From: Hydractinia symbiolongicarpus | Lineage: Eukaryota > Cnidaria > Hydrozoa > Anthoathecata > Hydractiniidae | NCBI RefSeq assembly: GCF_029227915.1 | Contig: NC_079884.1 | Coordinates: 1,612,001-1,676,000 of the forward strand | DNA length: 64,000 nucleotides | Direction of reading: 5' to 3' | Part shown: piece by piece, positions 41,818 to 52,690 of the stretch | How positions within the stretch are numbered: the first letter of the stretch is position 1 | Layout: each line of letters starts with the position of its first letter | Position numbers and translations under genes: made by a program | The notes under the pieces: model-generated | Told to the model about the DNA's origin: nothing | Seen by the model: only the letters and a program-made list of their open reading frames with translations | The model's database searches: none

Positions 41818-42830
41818 TTAAAAAAATAATTTCACTTTGTAATTGTAGGTAATATAAGAAATTTTTGCATTGCTAATTTTTCCAAAATATTTCATATTTA
41901 TTACTGTGGAAAGTTTATCATTTCTTGAACATAATAGTTTAGTAGGCGACTTTTCGGGAGATCCTTCTCCCATCATCGGGCAAAGTAAAATGGTGTTGAG
42001 CATGTATTTATATAATTGCAGAGGATCGAAATTCATAAAAATTAACCAATCAGAAACGGGCTGATAATTACAGTTAATTTTCTGTAAGGCTGGTAACCAA
42101 ATCTCAGGAAGTTGATACGAGATGCTGTTTATGTGTTTGTTACGTGCTACACTGTTGATGGTTTCTTTAATCTTCCTGGCTGTTGTTCTGGATTCTCTGC
42201 CAATGATTTTCTTCTCATCCCAATTAAACTGATGACTTCTGCTCCAGCTGTGGTCTGCAATTTCGTTTTTCTTCACATCTCCGTTTCTCACTGCGCGCAT
42301 ATGTTCTTGTACTCGTTGCTTAAACTTTCTTTTTGTTTCGCCTATGCACACTGCATCGATCTTTACACGGGATTTCGTAAACAACATTGCATTGTTCTTC
42401 TAGGTTTATTTTGTCTTTTGGTTTAGACAAAGTGCTTCTTAGGGTGTCTTTAGAGGTAAGAATGCATTTGATCTTGTGTTGTCTTAAAACTCGACGAAGG
42501 GTCTCGCTAGTACCTGGTACAAAGGGTAGGAATGCTGATGCGATGAAATCCTCTGATGTTTTCTTGTTGTCTCCGTTGCATCTTCTCTTCATTTTAATTT
42601 CTACTTGCGTGATGACTTTATGACTGTATCCATTTGCGATTAATGCATTTCTCACACGTCGAATTTCTTCTTTCCTCTCTTGTTTGTTACTGACTACGCT
42701 GTTGGCATGATTCAGTAATGAAGATATGACACTTTCTTTGCAAGATTTCTGATGGTTTGATTCGAAGTTAAGGTACTGGTCAGTGTGTGTTGGTTTACGA
42801 TACATTGAAACTGAAATGGAACCATTCTTG
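41818..42830 (-). pseudogene. Penelope-like element fragment: RT end and GIY-YIG domain
   Basis: Frame 42805-42320 starts MYRKPTHTDQYLNFESNHQK, the end of a Penelope-like RT, and continues through a Lys-rich linker to NVVYEIPCKD. After a frameshift at about 42370, frame 42387-41818 continues DAVCIGETKRKFKQRVQEHM, a GIY-YIG-type nuclease (here VCIGET in place of YIGET), and ARKIKETINSVARNKHINSI. The RT catalytic motifs are not present upstream, so it is 5'-truncated. It is a different lineage from the Penelope-like elements at 17219 and 45671. Confidence 0.75.
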
Positions 42831-43380
42831 CGTTAATTTTTATTTGTTGAAGAATACGATGACTAGTGTAAATAAAATGTAACGTATGTTACTAAAAATG
42901 AAACGAAAACAAAATTTGCTTAAATTGTTTTTTCTTTAGGTACGAGCGAAGATTTCAAAATTGTCAAAAAAACAGTGTACACCAGAAGATTGAAAAATAT
43001 ACATCAAAACACTAAGTAAACCCTATATAAGTAGATATTTCTGGAAAGCTAATAGAAAGTGGAATGTAATTCGACAAAAAAAAAAATTTATAGTGCTGAT
43101 GTCAGTAAAAAATTTAATTTCGTTTAAAAAAAATATTAGTAAAATTTGAATTCAAACTGACCTGTAGTCTTCAAAAAGCGTCAAATTTACTTAAACTTTC
43201 TAATTTTTCTTTTTGGCCATTTTTCTTTCAAAGCATGATGAACCGCAACACATTTCAAATAGAAGTAAGCCTTGGACCCTCAAGAACATAAACATAATAT
43301 ATAACCTGAACATGATACAGTTAACTCAAAACCGCACAAAAAATACATAATAGTTCTTCATCTGATGAAAATGATAAAAA
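42831..43380. other. Non-coding, AT-rich
   Basis: No open frame. It may contain the 3' untranslated region and left end of the piggyBac-like element, whose terminal repeat I could not define. Confidence 0.35.
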
Positions 43381-45240
43381 TCACTTTTTTGGTCGGCTTT
43401 TGGTGTGATAAACTTCAAAAGAACCCTTGCCACATTTCGGACGATAGTTTGATGTTTTCTTGCGGATATAATTTCCGTCAACTTTCTTATACCCACAGGC
43501 TGTGCAACACTTTCTGATTGGGTGTTGGATTTTGGGAAAGTGCTTTCCTTGCAATCGAGCACTTGGATTATCACCTTCCCTTTTACCGACAATTCCACCA
43601 GAAGTTATTTTGTCTAGTAGTGGTTGCACAAGCTGGTGTATCAAATCTTCCCTGAATTTCTTGAGGCTTTGATAAGTGCTTTTTTGGTCTGTATTTTGTT
43701 TGAAATAAATTATAATACTGTTGATGACAGGCAATTCAAAAATCCTAACGAATACTTTTTTCCACAATTTCACCGTTTTCCGACAGAATGTGTAGGATGC
43801 TAAGTATTGGTCACATTTATCTACTCCGTTCATATGGCTGTTATAACCAATAACCGTCTCCGGTTTTGTTATAGGGTCGCCATTTCTTCTTTCAACCATT
43901 TCCACACCTGTTCCTTTGATGGTATAGAGAACAAAGACATCCCTTTTGCCTTTCCAATGGACCGCAACAAGGTTACCACAACGCATAAATATGGATTCGC
44001 CGCGTTGTAATCCAGCGAACTTGAAAGTATCTGGAAACCTTCCTCTATCACTCCTGATTGTTCCACATGAATATGTATCTCTACTTCTAGATCTTAAACA
44101 GTTTCACAGTGCTGTAAAAATTGTGAAAAAAGATGATGATTTTTATCCAATTAATCCTCCATAAGGTCAAACACAACCCTGTAAGCAAGTCCACGTTCTT
44201 GACCCTCATCAAGTTTACCGGTGAAGTCTAGAATTTTAAACAATAACCAGTATTAGCCTCGCAAATAACTAAAACTTTAATCCCAAACCTTACAGGTTTC
44301 TTTGGCATATATTGAATTAAGGCGATGCGACAACATGTGCCTATTATTTGTTCATCAACGGCAAGATATTTGTTTGACTGGTACCCATTCGAAAACAATT
44401 TATTTATAACAGATGGCAAATTTCCCAGTTTGTAAAGCTTATAATAACACTTCCAAACCATTGAACAGAATAAAATTTCCTTGAGCCCAGTAGTCATGGA
44501 ACTTAGGCAGTTCTACTAGCCCCATTGCAAGTAAGATAGCTAGGAAATCTTTCATTTCTTCAATTGTAATGTCGTTCCATTTGCTACCATCATTCCCATT
44601 ATTTTGTTGTTGGTGATAAAGGTTACTTTGTTCAATACGGCTGCGAGTATCACATCCTTGAAAAACAATTGTAAACAATCTAATGGAGTTTCCGCACGCA
44701 TCGCCATTCTGTCAGGTCTTTCTGTCTCATGAAAACCTATCTGTGACTTAGGATTGTCAAAGTTATTTATGTCCTCTTTCCATATATTTTGCACTCCAGG
44801 ATCGCGACCACGTCCAGCTCTGCGACCACGTCCAGCTCTGCGACCACGTCCAGCTCTGCGACCACGTCCAGCTCTGCGACCAATTCTGTGATCGCAACCA
44901 CGTCTACGCCCACCATCATCCTCGGGGGGTTCTAGGAGGTTTGCAAGTGGTTCATTATTTGATGATTCATCATCTGATGATTCATCATCTGATAATTTAT
45001 CATCTGATGGTTCAGTATCTGATGGTTCATCATCTGATGATTCATCATCTGACGAAGTAATAAACGTATCATCAATTGGATTTATGTTGTCATTGACAGA
45101 GTGATCGCTAGCATGGTCTCAGTCATCATTTTCATCAACAACGCTGTTGATTTCGCCCAAATCATTTGGAATGAAGGAAGGAATGTCATCAACCTGGGTA
45201 AGAAGAGCATTATTGATAGAAAGGTTTCTTGGGTATTATA
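43381..45240 (-). pseudogene. piggyBac-like transposase, frameshifted
   Basis: From right to left: an acidic N-terminus of DDESSDDES repeats (about 45055-44955), an Arg/Gly-rich run (RRAGRG repeats, 44881-44804), then VQNIWKEDINNFDNPKSQIG, ILLAMGLVELPKFHDYWAQG, LAVDEQIIGTCCRIALIQYM followed by PKKPVRFGIKVLVICE (piggyBac core around a catalytic Asp), NPYLCVVVTLLRS, NSHMNGVDKCDQYLASYTFC (late catalytic Asp) and a Cys-rich C-terminus CCTACGYKK. Three overlapping frames between 44794 and 44228 and another break near 44000 show frameshifts, so it is inactive. The order and motifs are diagnostic. Confidence 0.85.
44804..44881. repeat. 18-bp tandem repeat in the piggyBac N-terminus
   Basis: About 4.3 units of gcgaccacgtccagctct, encoding RRAGRG on the minus strand. 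It is a GC-rich island in AT-rich surroundings. The RG-rich segment follows the acidic region of the protein. Confidence 0.9.
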
Positions 45241-45658
45241 GCAGATGCCAAACCACGCCAAAAAAACACGAGCAAGAACCCACCTCAGTTTCTGTGTTTA
45301 TGAGTTGATCAACGTCTCAATCACCGCAAAACAACAAGGATTGTCTTGCACAGGGTTCGTCTTCTTCGTCTGACCATTCATCCCATTATTCGTCTGACCA
45401 TTAATCCCATTATTTAACTTATGCTGTAGCCTGGAGTATAAGAAAATATTAAAATGTAAAATATAAGAATACCCTGCTTTTCTGCAACTCGTCCGCTACT
45501 CTCTAAAAAACAAAAATACACGACAATAAGAACTATTAATCCCAATGTTTTCCTCATGCTGTACAAAGAAAATATTAAGATGTAAAAAAATAAGAATACC
45601 CTGTCTGTTTTCAACTTGACCTTTTAAAAAATTGGAAAAACTCTTACTAATCACAATA
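45241..45658. other. Decayed sequence beside the piggyBac relic
   Basis: No supported gene. It contains small direct repeats (cgtctgaccattaatcccat). It may be the decayed 5' part of the piggyBac-like element. Confidence 0.3.
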
Positions 45659-45884
45659 AAAAATGGATACAACAATGAGTATGTTTATTATTTTTTATTG
45701 ACAATATATTTTGGATAAACATTATCCATCCTCAGATCTAAAAGCAAATAAATAATGTTAAAAACAGTTAAAAACAAGTATAAAATTATTCAACATATCA
45801 TACATAAACTACACCTCACACTACAACAAATCAAATTTACAAGAAAATCTAAAAACAAAACGAGTTTAGAAGAGAGTAAAGTAA

Positions 45885-47759
45885 TTAAATTTTTATTACC
45901 AATGCTCTGCTTCTATATTCGTCTTTTGTATTTAAAACCGGTTTGATGTAATTGATTATTAACGCCTCAAGAGTCATTAAATGATAAACGTTCCGTGTTG
46001 ATGAACATAAAATTGATACATTTTCCATTGTTAAAAGATTATTGCAATCGTCGAAATGCTTTCCCACCGGACCAGTTCTTTTATGTTCCTTAAGTCGTTT
46101 GATTAAATGTCGGCTCGTCTGCCCGACATAGCATGAGTTGCATCGTGGACATTTTATTTTGTATACCAAACAACTTTTTAAACATTTTTCAATTACAGGT
46201 TTCAATGGAGGCAGAGAACTTTTCAACTTTTTCAATGTGAAAATAATTTTACACGGAATATTCAACTTTCTCATTGAAGTTTCAAATTTCTCCGAAACTC
46301 GCCCACGATATTGAATGAAAATCATCTTCTCTTCAGACTCTTCTTTCTCGTTTTCTTCATCAGGATTCTCGTTATCATTATTTTCCATAATCTTAGATAT
46401 CGTACTTTTAATTATCGGGTCATAGAAAGCTTTCGGATATTGATTTTTCTCAAGAACAGTTTTACCTTTTTCTAGACTTTGGTGAAAATTCGACCATGTG
46501 CTACACGCTCGATGTATTCGATGAACTAGGCCGGATACGACTGACCGTTTATATTTCCGTGGTGCCAGTGAATGAAAGTTCATCGTCAGGCCTGTATCGG
46601 TAGCTTTCGTGTACCATGTCGATGATAAATTGTTATTTGAACGAATAATTAACATATCCAGGAAAGGTATAGACGTATTCTTCCCTTCTTTTTCAATGGT
46701 AAATTTGAGTGACGGATGCAGGTCGTTAATTTGTAGAAGTTTTTCGTCAATTCTATTACGTTCTATGTTTCTCAAAACATCATCCATATGCCTTGAATAC
46801 AGTACAGCATCGTCTTTGAGGATAGAGTCAAACTTGCTTAGCCAACCATTAGCGAGAAGTGGAGCTGGTGGGCTGCCCATAGCTAAGCCATCGATTTGCT
46901 TGTAATAACCATCGTGTGATAATAAAACTACATCACGACTGCACAAAGAGACTAAGGTTTTAAAGGTTTCTTTATCTACAGGAGGCTGTTCGTATTTATC
47001 AGAAAATAAAAGCTCGGTGCAATCATTTATGGCTTCATCAAGCGGAACGTTTGTATACAAAGACTTTATATCAAAACTAACTAGTTCTTCGTTCGTATTA
47101 AGTTGAATTTGAGATAACAGATCAGAAATTTCCTTTGTTGAGGAATTGATATTGCACTCCTTTACAACAGATAACCATTTTGAAACTTGATTACCAATTT
47201 TATAGTAGGCTGAGCCAGGCATGGAAAGTACTGGTCGAACTGGTGTATCTTTCTTATGTACCTTCGCTAGGCCATATAGACGTGGCGGTTGGCTTCCTAC
47301 TGGTTTCATCTTATCGTACAATGCGTCCGAGATTTTATTATCTTCTTTCAACAACTTTAACATGGATAAAACTCTTTCTTCTTCTTTAAGCATTGGGTGC
47401 TTCTTATTCTTCCTTCTCCCGACGAGTTTTTCAAATTGAGGTAAATCGGTGATTTCACTCATTTTATTATTGTACGTTTCTACTTTCATGATGTAAATTC
47501 CGATGCCCTTATCGAAAGGTAGCGCAACGAGGTTATTCTCTTTAAGGTATCTATTCGTCAATTGCAAATTTCTGGATCCTTTTTGTTTACTGCATCTTTT
47601 GATATATGCTAGTGTTTTAATATTCATATCAGTAATGACATCTTCTTCCACCTTTTGTCCTCTGCAAAATCTAATCAGATCATCAAGCTCTGTAAGAACG
47701 TCATTCTTATTAAACTTTCTAAGTACAGCATTTCTCGGACCCAGGGCTAACGTGTCCAA
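45885..47759 (-). CDS. Penelope-like polyprotein: RT and GIY-YIG endonuclease
   Basis: An open frame of 624 residues. RT motifs: VALPFDKGIGIYIM, RLYGLAKVHKKDTPVRPVLS, SFDIKSLYTNVPLDEAI (motif A with catalytic Asp), GLAMGSPPAPLLANGWLS (motif B) and LYSRHMDDVL (motif C, MDD). Then SIPFLDMLIIRSNN and STWYTKATDTGLTMNFHSLA. The C-terminus is a Penelope-type GIY-YIG nuclease: YKIKCPRCNSCYVGQTSRHL, IKRLKEH, VSILCSSTRNVYHLMTLEAL and NYIKPVLN. Penelope-like RTs are related to telomerase. No stops are seen, but the start is at the arm junction, so some N-terminal residues may be missing. Confidence 0.9.
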   Translation of the reverse strand: MDTLALGPRNAVLRKFNKNDVLTELDDLIRFCRGQKVEEDVITDMNIKTLAYIKRCSKQKGSRNLQLTNRYLKENNLVALPFDKGIGIYIMKVETYNNKMSEITDLPQFEKLVGRRKNKKHPMLKEEERVLSMLKLLKEDNKISDALYDKMKPVGSQPPRLYGLAKVHKKDTPVRPVLSMPGSAYYKIGNQVSKWLSVVKECNINSSTKEISDLLSQIQLNTNEELVSFDIKSLYTNVPLDEAINDCTELLFSDKYEQPPVDKETFKTLVSLCSRDVVLLSHDGYYKQIDGLAMGSPPAPLLANGWLSKFDSILKDDAVLYSRHMDDVLRNIERNRIDEKLLQINDLHPSLKFTIEKEGKNTSIPFLDMLIIRSNNNLSSTWYTKATDTGLTMNFHSLAPRKYKRSVVSGLVHRIHRACSTWSNFHQSLEKGKTVLEKNQYPKAFYDPIIKSTISKIMENNDNENPDEENEKEESEEKMIFIQYRGRVSEKFETSMRKLNIPCKIIFTLKKLKSSLPPLKPVIEKCLKSCLVYKIKCPRCNSCYVGQTSRHLIKRLKEHKRTGPVGKHFDDCNNLLTMENVSILCSSTRNVYHLMTLEALIINYIKPVLNTKDEYRSRALVIKI

Positions 47760-47767
47760 AACGTATT

Positions 47768-48139
47768 TTGGCGGATTATTTTTTCACATTGAAAAAGTTG
47801 AAAAGTTCTCTGCCTCCATTGAAACCTGTAATTGAAAAATGTTTCAAAAGTTGTTTGGTATACAAAATAGAATGTCCACGATGCAACTCGTGCTATGTCG
47901 GACAGACGAGCCGACATTTAATCAAACGACTTAAGGAACATAAAAGAACTGGTCCGGTGGGAAAGCATTTCGACGATTGCAATAATCTTTTAACAATGGA
48001 AAATGTATCAATTTTATGTTCATCAACACGGAACGTTTATCATTTAATGACTCTTGAGGCGTTAATGATCAATTACATCAAACCGGTTTTAAATACAAAA
48101 GACGAATATAGAAGCAGAGCATTGGTAATAAAAATTTAA
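47768..48139 (+). pseudogene. Inverted partial duplicate of the GIY-YIG domain
   Basis: A plus-strand 123-codon frame is nearly identical to the last 110 residues of the polyprotein (FTLKKLKSSLPPLKPVIEKC; substitutions such as CFKSC for CLKSC and MINYIKP for IINYIKP). It is the right inverted arm. It lacks the RT and is not a separate gene, though it could encode a free nuclease domain. Confidence 0.85.
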
Positions 48140-48279
48140 TTACCTTACTCTCTTCTAAACTCGTTTTGTTTTTAGATTTTCTTGTAAATTTGATTTGTTG
48201 TAGTGTGAGGTGTAGTTTATGTATGATATGTTGAATAATTTTATACTTGTTTTTAACTGTTTTTAACATTATTTATTTG

Positions 48280-48326
48280 CTTTTAGACCTGAGGATGGAT
48301 AATGTTTATCCGAAATATATTGTCAA
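48280..48326 (+). ncRNA. Candidate hammerhead-like ribozyme core in the Penelope arm
   Basis: The right arm reads CTGAGGA (48289-48295), then GGATAA-TGT-TTATCC (a perfect 6-bp stem), GAAA (48312-48315), a possible 3-bp stem with TAT loop, and GTC (48322-48324). This is the order of a hammerhead core (CUGANGA, stem II, GAAA, stem III, NUH), and Penelope-like elements are known to carry such motifs. Stem I pairing looks weak. In the left arm the G of GAAA is changed to A (about 45715), which would kill that copy. Confidence 0.35.
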
Positions 48327-48617
48327 TAAAAAATAATAAACATACTCATTGTTGGTCCTAATATTGGTATTTTATCGTGAAGCCACAATGTTTCTATCTT
48401 AAAAATGGATACTTTCTTTGTGTTTGTGTGATCATGGGTGTGAAGTATATGAAATGTTTGTGCTGGCTGTTATTATGCTCTAAATAATAATGTTGTGTAT
48501 AAAAATAAGGACGATAACAAAATTAAGTGTGGTTAAATAAGGGTATGCCAAATACCTGATCTTTCCTTCTCTGCAGTTTTTAACAATTTGACGAAAACTT
48601 AACAAATATTCTTCACT

Positions 48618-49249
48618 TTGTTATGCTATAAAAAAAATGGATGGATCGTGCATTTCTTTGCCATTGAGGTGGGTGCAAGGGGTTTCTGTTCAGAATCAGT
48701 AAGGACCTGTTTTCGTCGCCTTGGTTTCCCTAACAAGCCTTTACGTTCCCTAATAAAATTCCTAACTTTTACCTCCATGAGTGCTTCTTTTCACATTTGG
48801 ATGTCTCGAAATTCTATCACTTGGGTTGAGCCTGAAAAGGCCCCAATCATTCCTGAAGTTTCTTCTGTTACAAATATGGAATGTGTGAAATCAAAAACCC
48901 CTCAGATATCGTCCGCAAGTCACACAAAATCTTGTAAAATCAAAAAACCCGAAAAACTTGCTACAAGGTCTTCCAAAACAACAGTCGCATTGCCATCTTA
49001 CCCTGATTTTAGGAATAGCGGTCTAAAAAACTTGGGAAACACATGTTATGCAAACTCAATCTTACAATGTCTTTATAACCTTCCAAAAGTTAAAGATGCC
49101 ATTTCTATCAGCAAAACAACCTCAAAGTTAGGCGAAGCATTTGTAGGTGTTCTTCAAAATTTGGCTGTTTCTAGAAGTCCAGTTGATCCCTCCCATTTTT
49201 TGCGTGCTATAAAACATCACATCTCAGCTGCGAAGGGAAGTGCATTTAA
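48618..49249 (+). CDS. Uninterrupted endonuclease-USP fusion frame (copy D, 5' part)
   Basis: This 216-codon frame passes without a stop from the endonuclease (KNGWIVHFFAIEVGARGFCS, TCFRRLGFPNK, FHIWMSRNSITW) through a linker of about 60 residues rich in Lys, Ser, Pro and Thr (KSCKIKKPEKLATRSSKTT) into the USP Cys box NLGNTCYANSILQCLYNLPK and on to AAKGSAF. It is the clearest direct evidence that the LINE ORF includes the protease. It is broken only by the Kolobok-like insertion at 49250. Confidence 0.85.
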
Positions 49250-51671
49250 GGTGGTAGTAAACCTTTAAAACCAAATTTTAAAATATTAATATATTGGTTA
49301 TCTCTCTGCAATTTAAAGATAGCTTAGAACTGGAAAAATACATTTATATTAAAAAAACATATTTTTTTATTTTTTTATTTTTTACTAATAATATATGATA
49401 AGCAGAGATATTTTATTCTGCTTTGTTCAGTTGAATCAACCTCTTTTTACTATGTCTCCTAGCCATATATCTACTGAACCTATCCTGAAAATTTGAAGCA
49501 ATTTGGTCAAAGCTACGAAGAGAAATGACGTAAAAACTAAGCGAAATACAAGCAAATTTTAAAAGCGAGATAATCACACTTTAAAAATAAATACAAATAA
49601 AAAATTACAAAACTGGACCTAAAAAGCTAGTAATCTCCTGTAGAGTATGATGGTTTGGGTTCATTTTCTTTCTCTGTGTCTATGAATCCTTTCCGAACAG
49701 CTCTTAGGTGTTTTCTTTGAGAAATCCCGGCTTCACTTGATTTCCTCTTCATGGCGTTAATTCTACTGGTGTCGCGTTTCGCCAACCGATTTTGTAGAAA
49801 GTACAAATTGTTGAAACCAAGTAAATCAAAAACAGGCTTTAGATCACAGGAACCATCATTGAACTCGATTATTGCAGAGTAGACACCTAATTCAAGTATC
49901 TTCTTTAACACATATACTGACTTTGGACATTTTTTCCAAATTACTCCATTCAGCGACTCATTATTGTTCTGTGTCTTTTCATGCGTGCATTTTGAAAGCA
50001 ATTCTTCACTCGAGAAATCTCTAAATATGCCAGTCAGTTCAGTTTTCAACGCTAATGGGAGACTAAGTTTGGGTTTGTATGTACTTTTACCAGTAATTTG
50101 ATCAGATTGCCACAAACACCAAGAGTTGACATCTCTAGGACAAAATTGATGACGAGTAATCAAATCTGCTATGTTACTGTTGTGATATAACACAGCATAT
50201 ACACACTTTTTCATTTTATATAGGTTATTAACATTTTGCCTAATTGCCATACCGTAATAGTTTTGCAAGGTGTTAATGGCTTCTTCCGTTAATCTAGCTT
50301 TCCCATTGATACGTTTACCATCTGAAAGTATTTTTCCCTTCAATTTTTGGCACAGATTACGACAACGTGTCCCAAGTCGTTTTTGCACATGACCGACACA
50401 CTCCAATTTTGTTACGATGTAATCGGCGTGGGGCTTTCACTCTGACACTACAGAGCACGATGAAGTGTCTCCGTCACCTATATACTCAGTATATCAGAGT
50501 AAGTTTCTATCAACAGAGCGATGGAAAATCTCCTTAGCGCCAGCAGCTTCCATTGAACCTGAACTGCCAATATGATTTGCCTGACACACATGGTTTGCCT
50601 TCCAATCATTATACCCTTGTGAATTTTTCTTTTTGTGCCACATTTTACACCCAAAACAGTTTTTAGACATCACATGAGCATCTAAACATTTACCGTTTAA
50701 ACTGTCAGTAGAAATTACAGTCACGACACCGTTTATAGATGCGTGATCTCTTTTCTGCCACGTGCCATCAAACGAAACTTGACAATTTTGAATTTCATTT
50801 ACATCGCCTGCTTTTTTTCTAAGACATTCAGCAGCAGAGGCAGTTGATTTGTCAGCAACTTTCTTGTAAATGGTGTGTAAAATGTCATTTAGGTTGGTGT
50901 AAGTTGGTATAGAAAAAGCCGGTGACATGTTCATCAGCGCTGAAAACAATTCAATGGATTGATTCCTTGTAAAAACAATTCTAACAGCTGTTTCAAAATT
51001 CCAAAGTTTAAAATTACATTATAGTTGTCATTGTCATTGCCACAAGAGGTTTCAGGGATGTTGATTTTGTTTGCACTAGCACATAACAAGCCGGACTTTT
51101 TCGCTGAAGCAGATTCACATAATTTTTTGTTGCCTTGGAACTTTCGGGGTTTTTTTCTTGCTCTATCTCTAGGCATCTTATATTAGTTTTATCCAGCAAA
51201 AAGGCAGATGATAATGTTATACATCCAATAATAAACCTTTTACTTGTTAACTAAACGTTTCTGATGCAATAAATCAACTTTCTTTAGGATCTGTGGTTGC
51301 CTTTTAGTCCCTCTCATAACACACATCTTTCGGTTGAAAAAGCGAAAATCCTAGTGTTTTTAAGCTGTGACTTCCAGATTGCCGTTTGCATAAGGGCCAG
51401 TCTACACTATGTCTTTCTATTAGGCCTATACACACTTGTTTACTTGTTAAAACCCCCAAATGACGCAAAGAAGAGAGGGTATAAAATACTTTTTTAAGGA
51501 GTTTATTTTTTTAATCCTAATACCATGGCCTGTAAAATCCTATTTATTGCTACTTTTACAATATTTATGGTATTAAATCTATATATATTTTAAATCTATG
51601 ATAAACTTTGAATAAAACAAGTCAATAAAATTTCTCGCTAAAATTTACGCCAAGAAGTGTTTCCTACCACC
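49250..51671 (-). mobile_element. Kolobok/Mutator-like DNA transposon inside the USP domain
   Basis: The ends are GGTGGTAG at 49250 and CTACCACC at 51671, with imperfect matches further in (AAAC). A TAA duplication flanks it (49247-49249 and 51672-51674). The uninterrupted sequence gcatttaatatctttgctca in copy B confirms the target. A TAA, perhaps degenerate TTAA, target fits Kolobok-type better than classical Mutator elements (8-10 bp). It carries the transposase described below in three frames. Confidence 0.8.
49627..51176 (-). pseudogene. Mutator-like-domain (Kolobok-type) transposase
   Basis: Three minus frames: 51176-50934 (basic N-terminus, MPRDRARKKPRKFQGNKKLC, and LNFGILKQLL), 50949-50494 (VSFDGTWQKRDHASINGVVT with the first catalytic Asp, CFGCKMWHKKK and HIGSSGSMEAAGAKEIFHRS with a conserved Glu) and 50406-49627 (ECVGHVQKRLGTRCRNLCQK, LTEEAINTLQNYYGMAIRQN, NNNESLNGVIWKKCPKSVYV). 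The motifs are those of the widespread Mutator-like transposase domain of invertebrate elements. The frames are separated by a short shift near 50940 and stops around 50450-50490, so this copy is probably inactive. Confidence 0.75.
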
Positions 51672-52297
51672 TAATATCTTTGCTCAGCACGACGTCCCCG
51701 AGGTTCTTAAATATCTCCTACCTGGTCTGTCATTAGACTTTCCATTTCTTGGAAGTCTTTTTAGTATTGGCATCATGACATCAACCACTTCCAATTCATG
51801 TTATATTACCAGCTCCTCAGAAGTTATAGCACCATGCACCCAACCACCCTACGTTACAATCTTCCTTAGATAATTTCTTTGAAAGCGAGGAGTTGTCAGA
51901 CACCAATGCCTACTTCTGCCATGTTTGCAACGCTCATCAAGCTGCTCTAGTTGAAAAAGAGGTAGTGTCGTGCGGTTCCCATCTCATTTTACAGCTAAAA
52001 CGTTTTGCCAGTGCCAACGGCCTGGTGTCAAAAATTGCCTCTCGTATTACTGCTTGCCCTGGTACCCTTTCCATACCTTTTACCGTAGATGGAGAAGTGA
52101 AATTTCGTAAAAATTTTCAATTAAGGGCTATTATCAACCATTGCGGCAACTTAAGTAATGGTCACTACACAACCATAGCCTTCGACCAAATGGTTCACAG
52201 GTGGATACATTGCAACGATAGAGCAGTAATCTTCTGTGATGACCGCCTTATTAACAGTCACGAGTCCTATGTTTTCTTTTTAGAAGAGCTGAGGTAA
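51672..52297 (+). pseudogene. USP domain, 3' part (copy D)
   Basis: It resumes at NIFAQHDVPEVLKYLLPGL. A deletion near 51840 (ccacc-ctacgtt) shifts the frame between the finger halves. From 51893 a 134-codon frame is intact: YFCHVCNAHQAALVEKEVV, LILQLKRFASANG, INHCGNLSNGHYTTIAFDQM, WIHCNDRAVIFCDDR, YVFFLEELR. The first CxxC is CNSC changed to SNSC (ttccaattcatg). It is inactive even without the insertion. Confidence 0.8.
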
Positions 52298-52690
52298 AAA
52301 TATTTTAACCAGAGCTCCGCCAATGTTTGTTGGTGTAGTAAGTGGCGCTCCACACAAGTGCACAAAGTGTTGTAGGGTTTGTGTAATGTTAAAGGGATTC
52401 CTGCATTGAAAATGATATTTTAGTGATACATTCCTATCATGCCAATAATAACGAAAGTCGCATTCTTTTGCTTCGAAAGATATGGAAAACAGTCATACCC
52501 TTCAAATTCTTCTACAGCTTCCCTGGTCCTCCTTCTCCACTTCTGCTTTCCTTTCCGTCTCGATGTTCAAACTCGCGCCAGTCTATATTTTTGTTATGAT
52601 GTCTTAAGAAAGTATGAACCAAGCTGGCCGATAATTCTTGTACCAGAAAAATGCGTAAATAAGTTCGTGTGGTAAACGAGCTCATTTCAC

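Larger units (their letters stand above)
45659..48412 (-). mobile_element. Penelope-like element 2, near complete, with long inverted arms
   Basis: A 12-bp direct repeat aaaaatggatac flanks it (45659-45670 and 48401-48412). The left arm from about 45672 to 46245 recurs inverted at about 47785-48353, so the GIY-YIG-coding end of the element is present twice, head to head. About 45 bp of extra tail lie between the right arm and the right flank. The element is 2.73 kb and has one long open frame. Confidence 0.85.
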
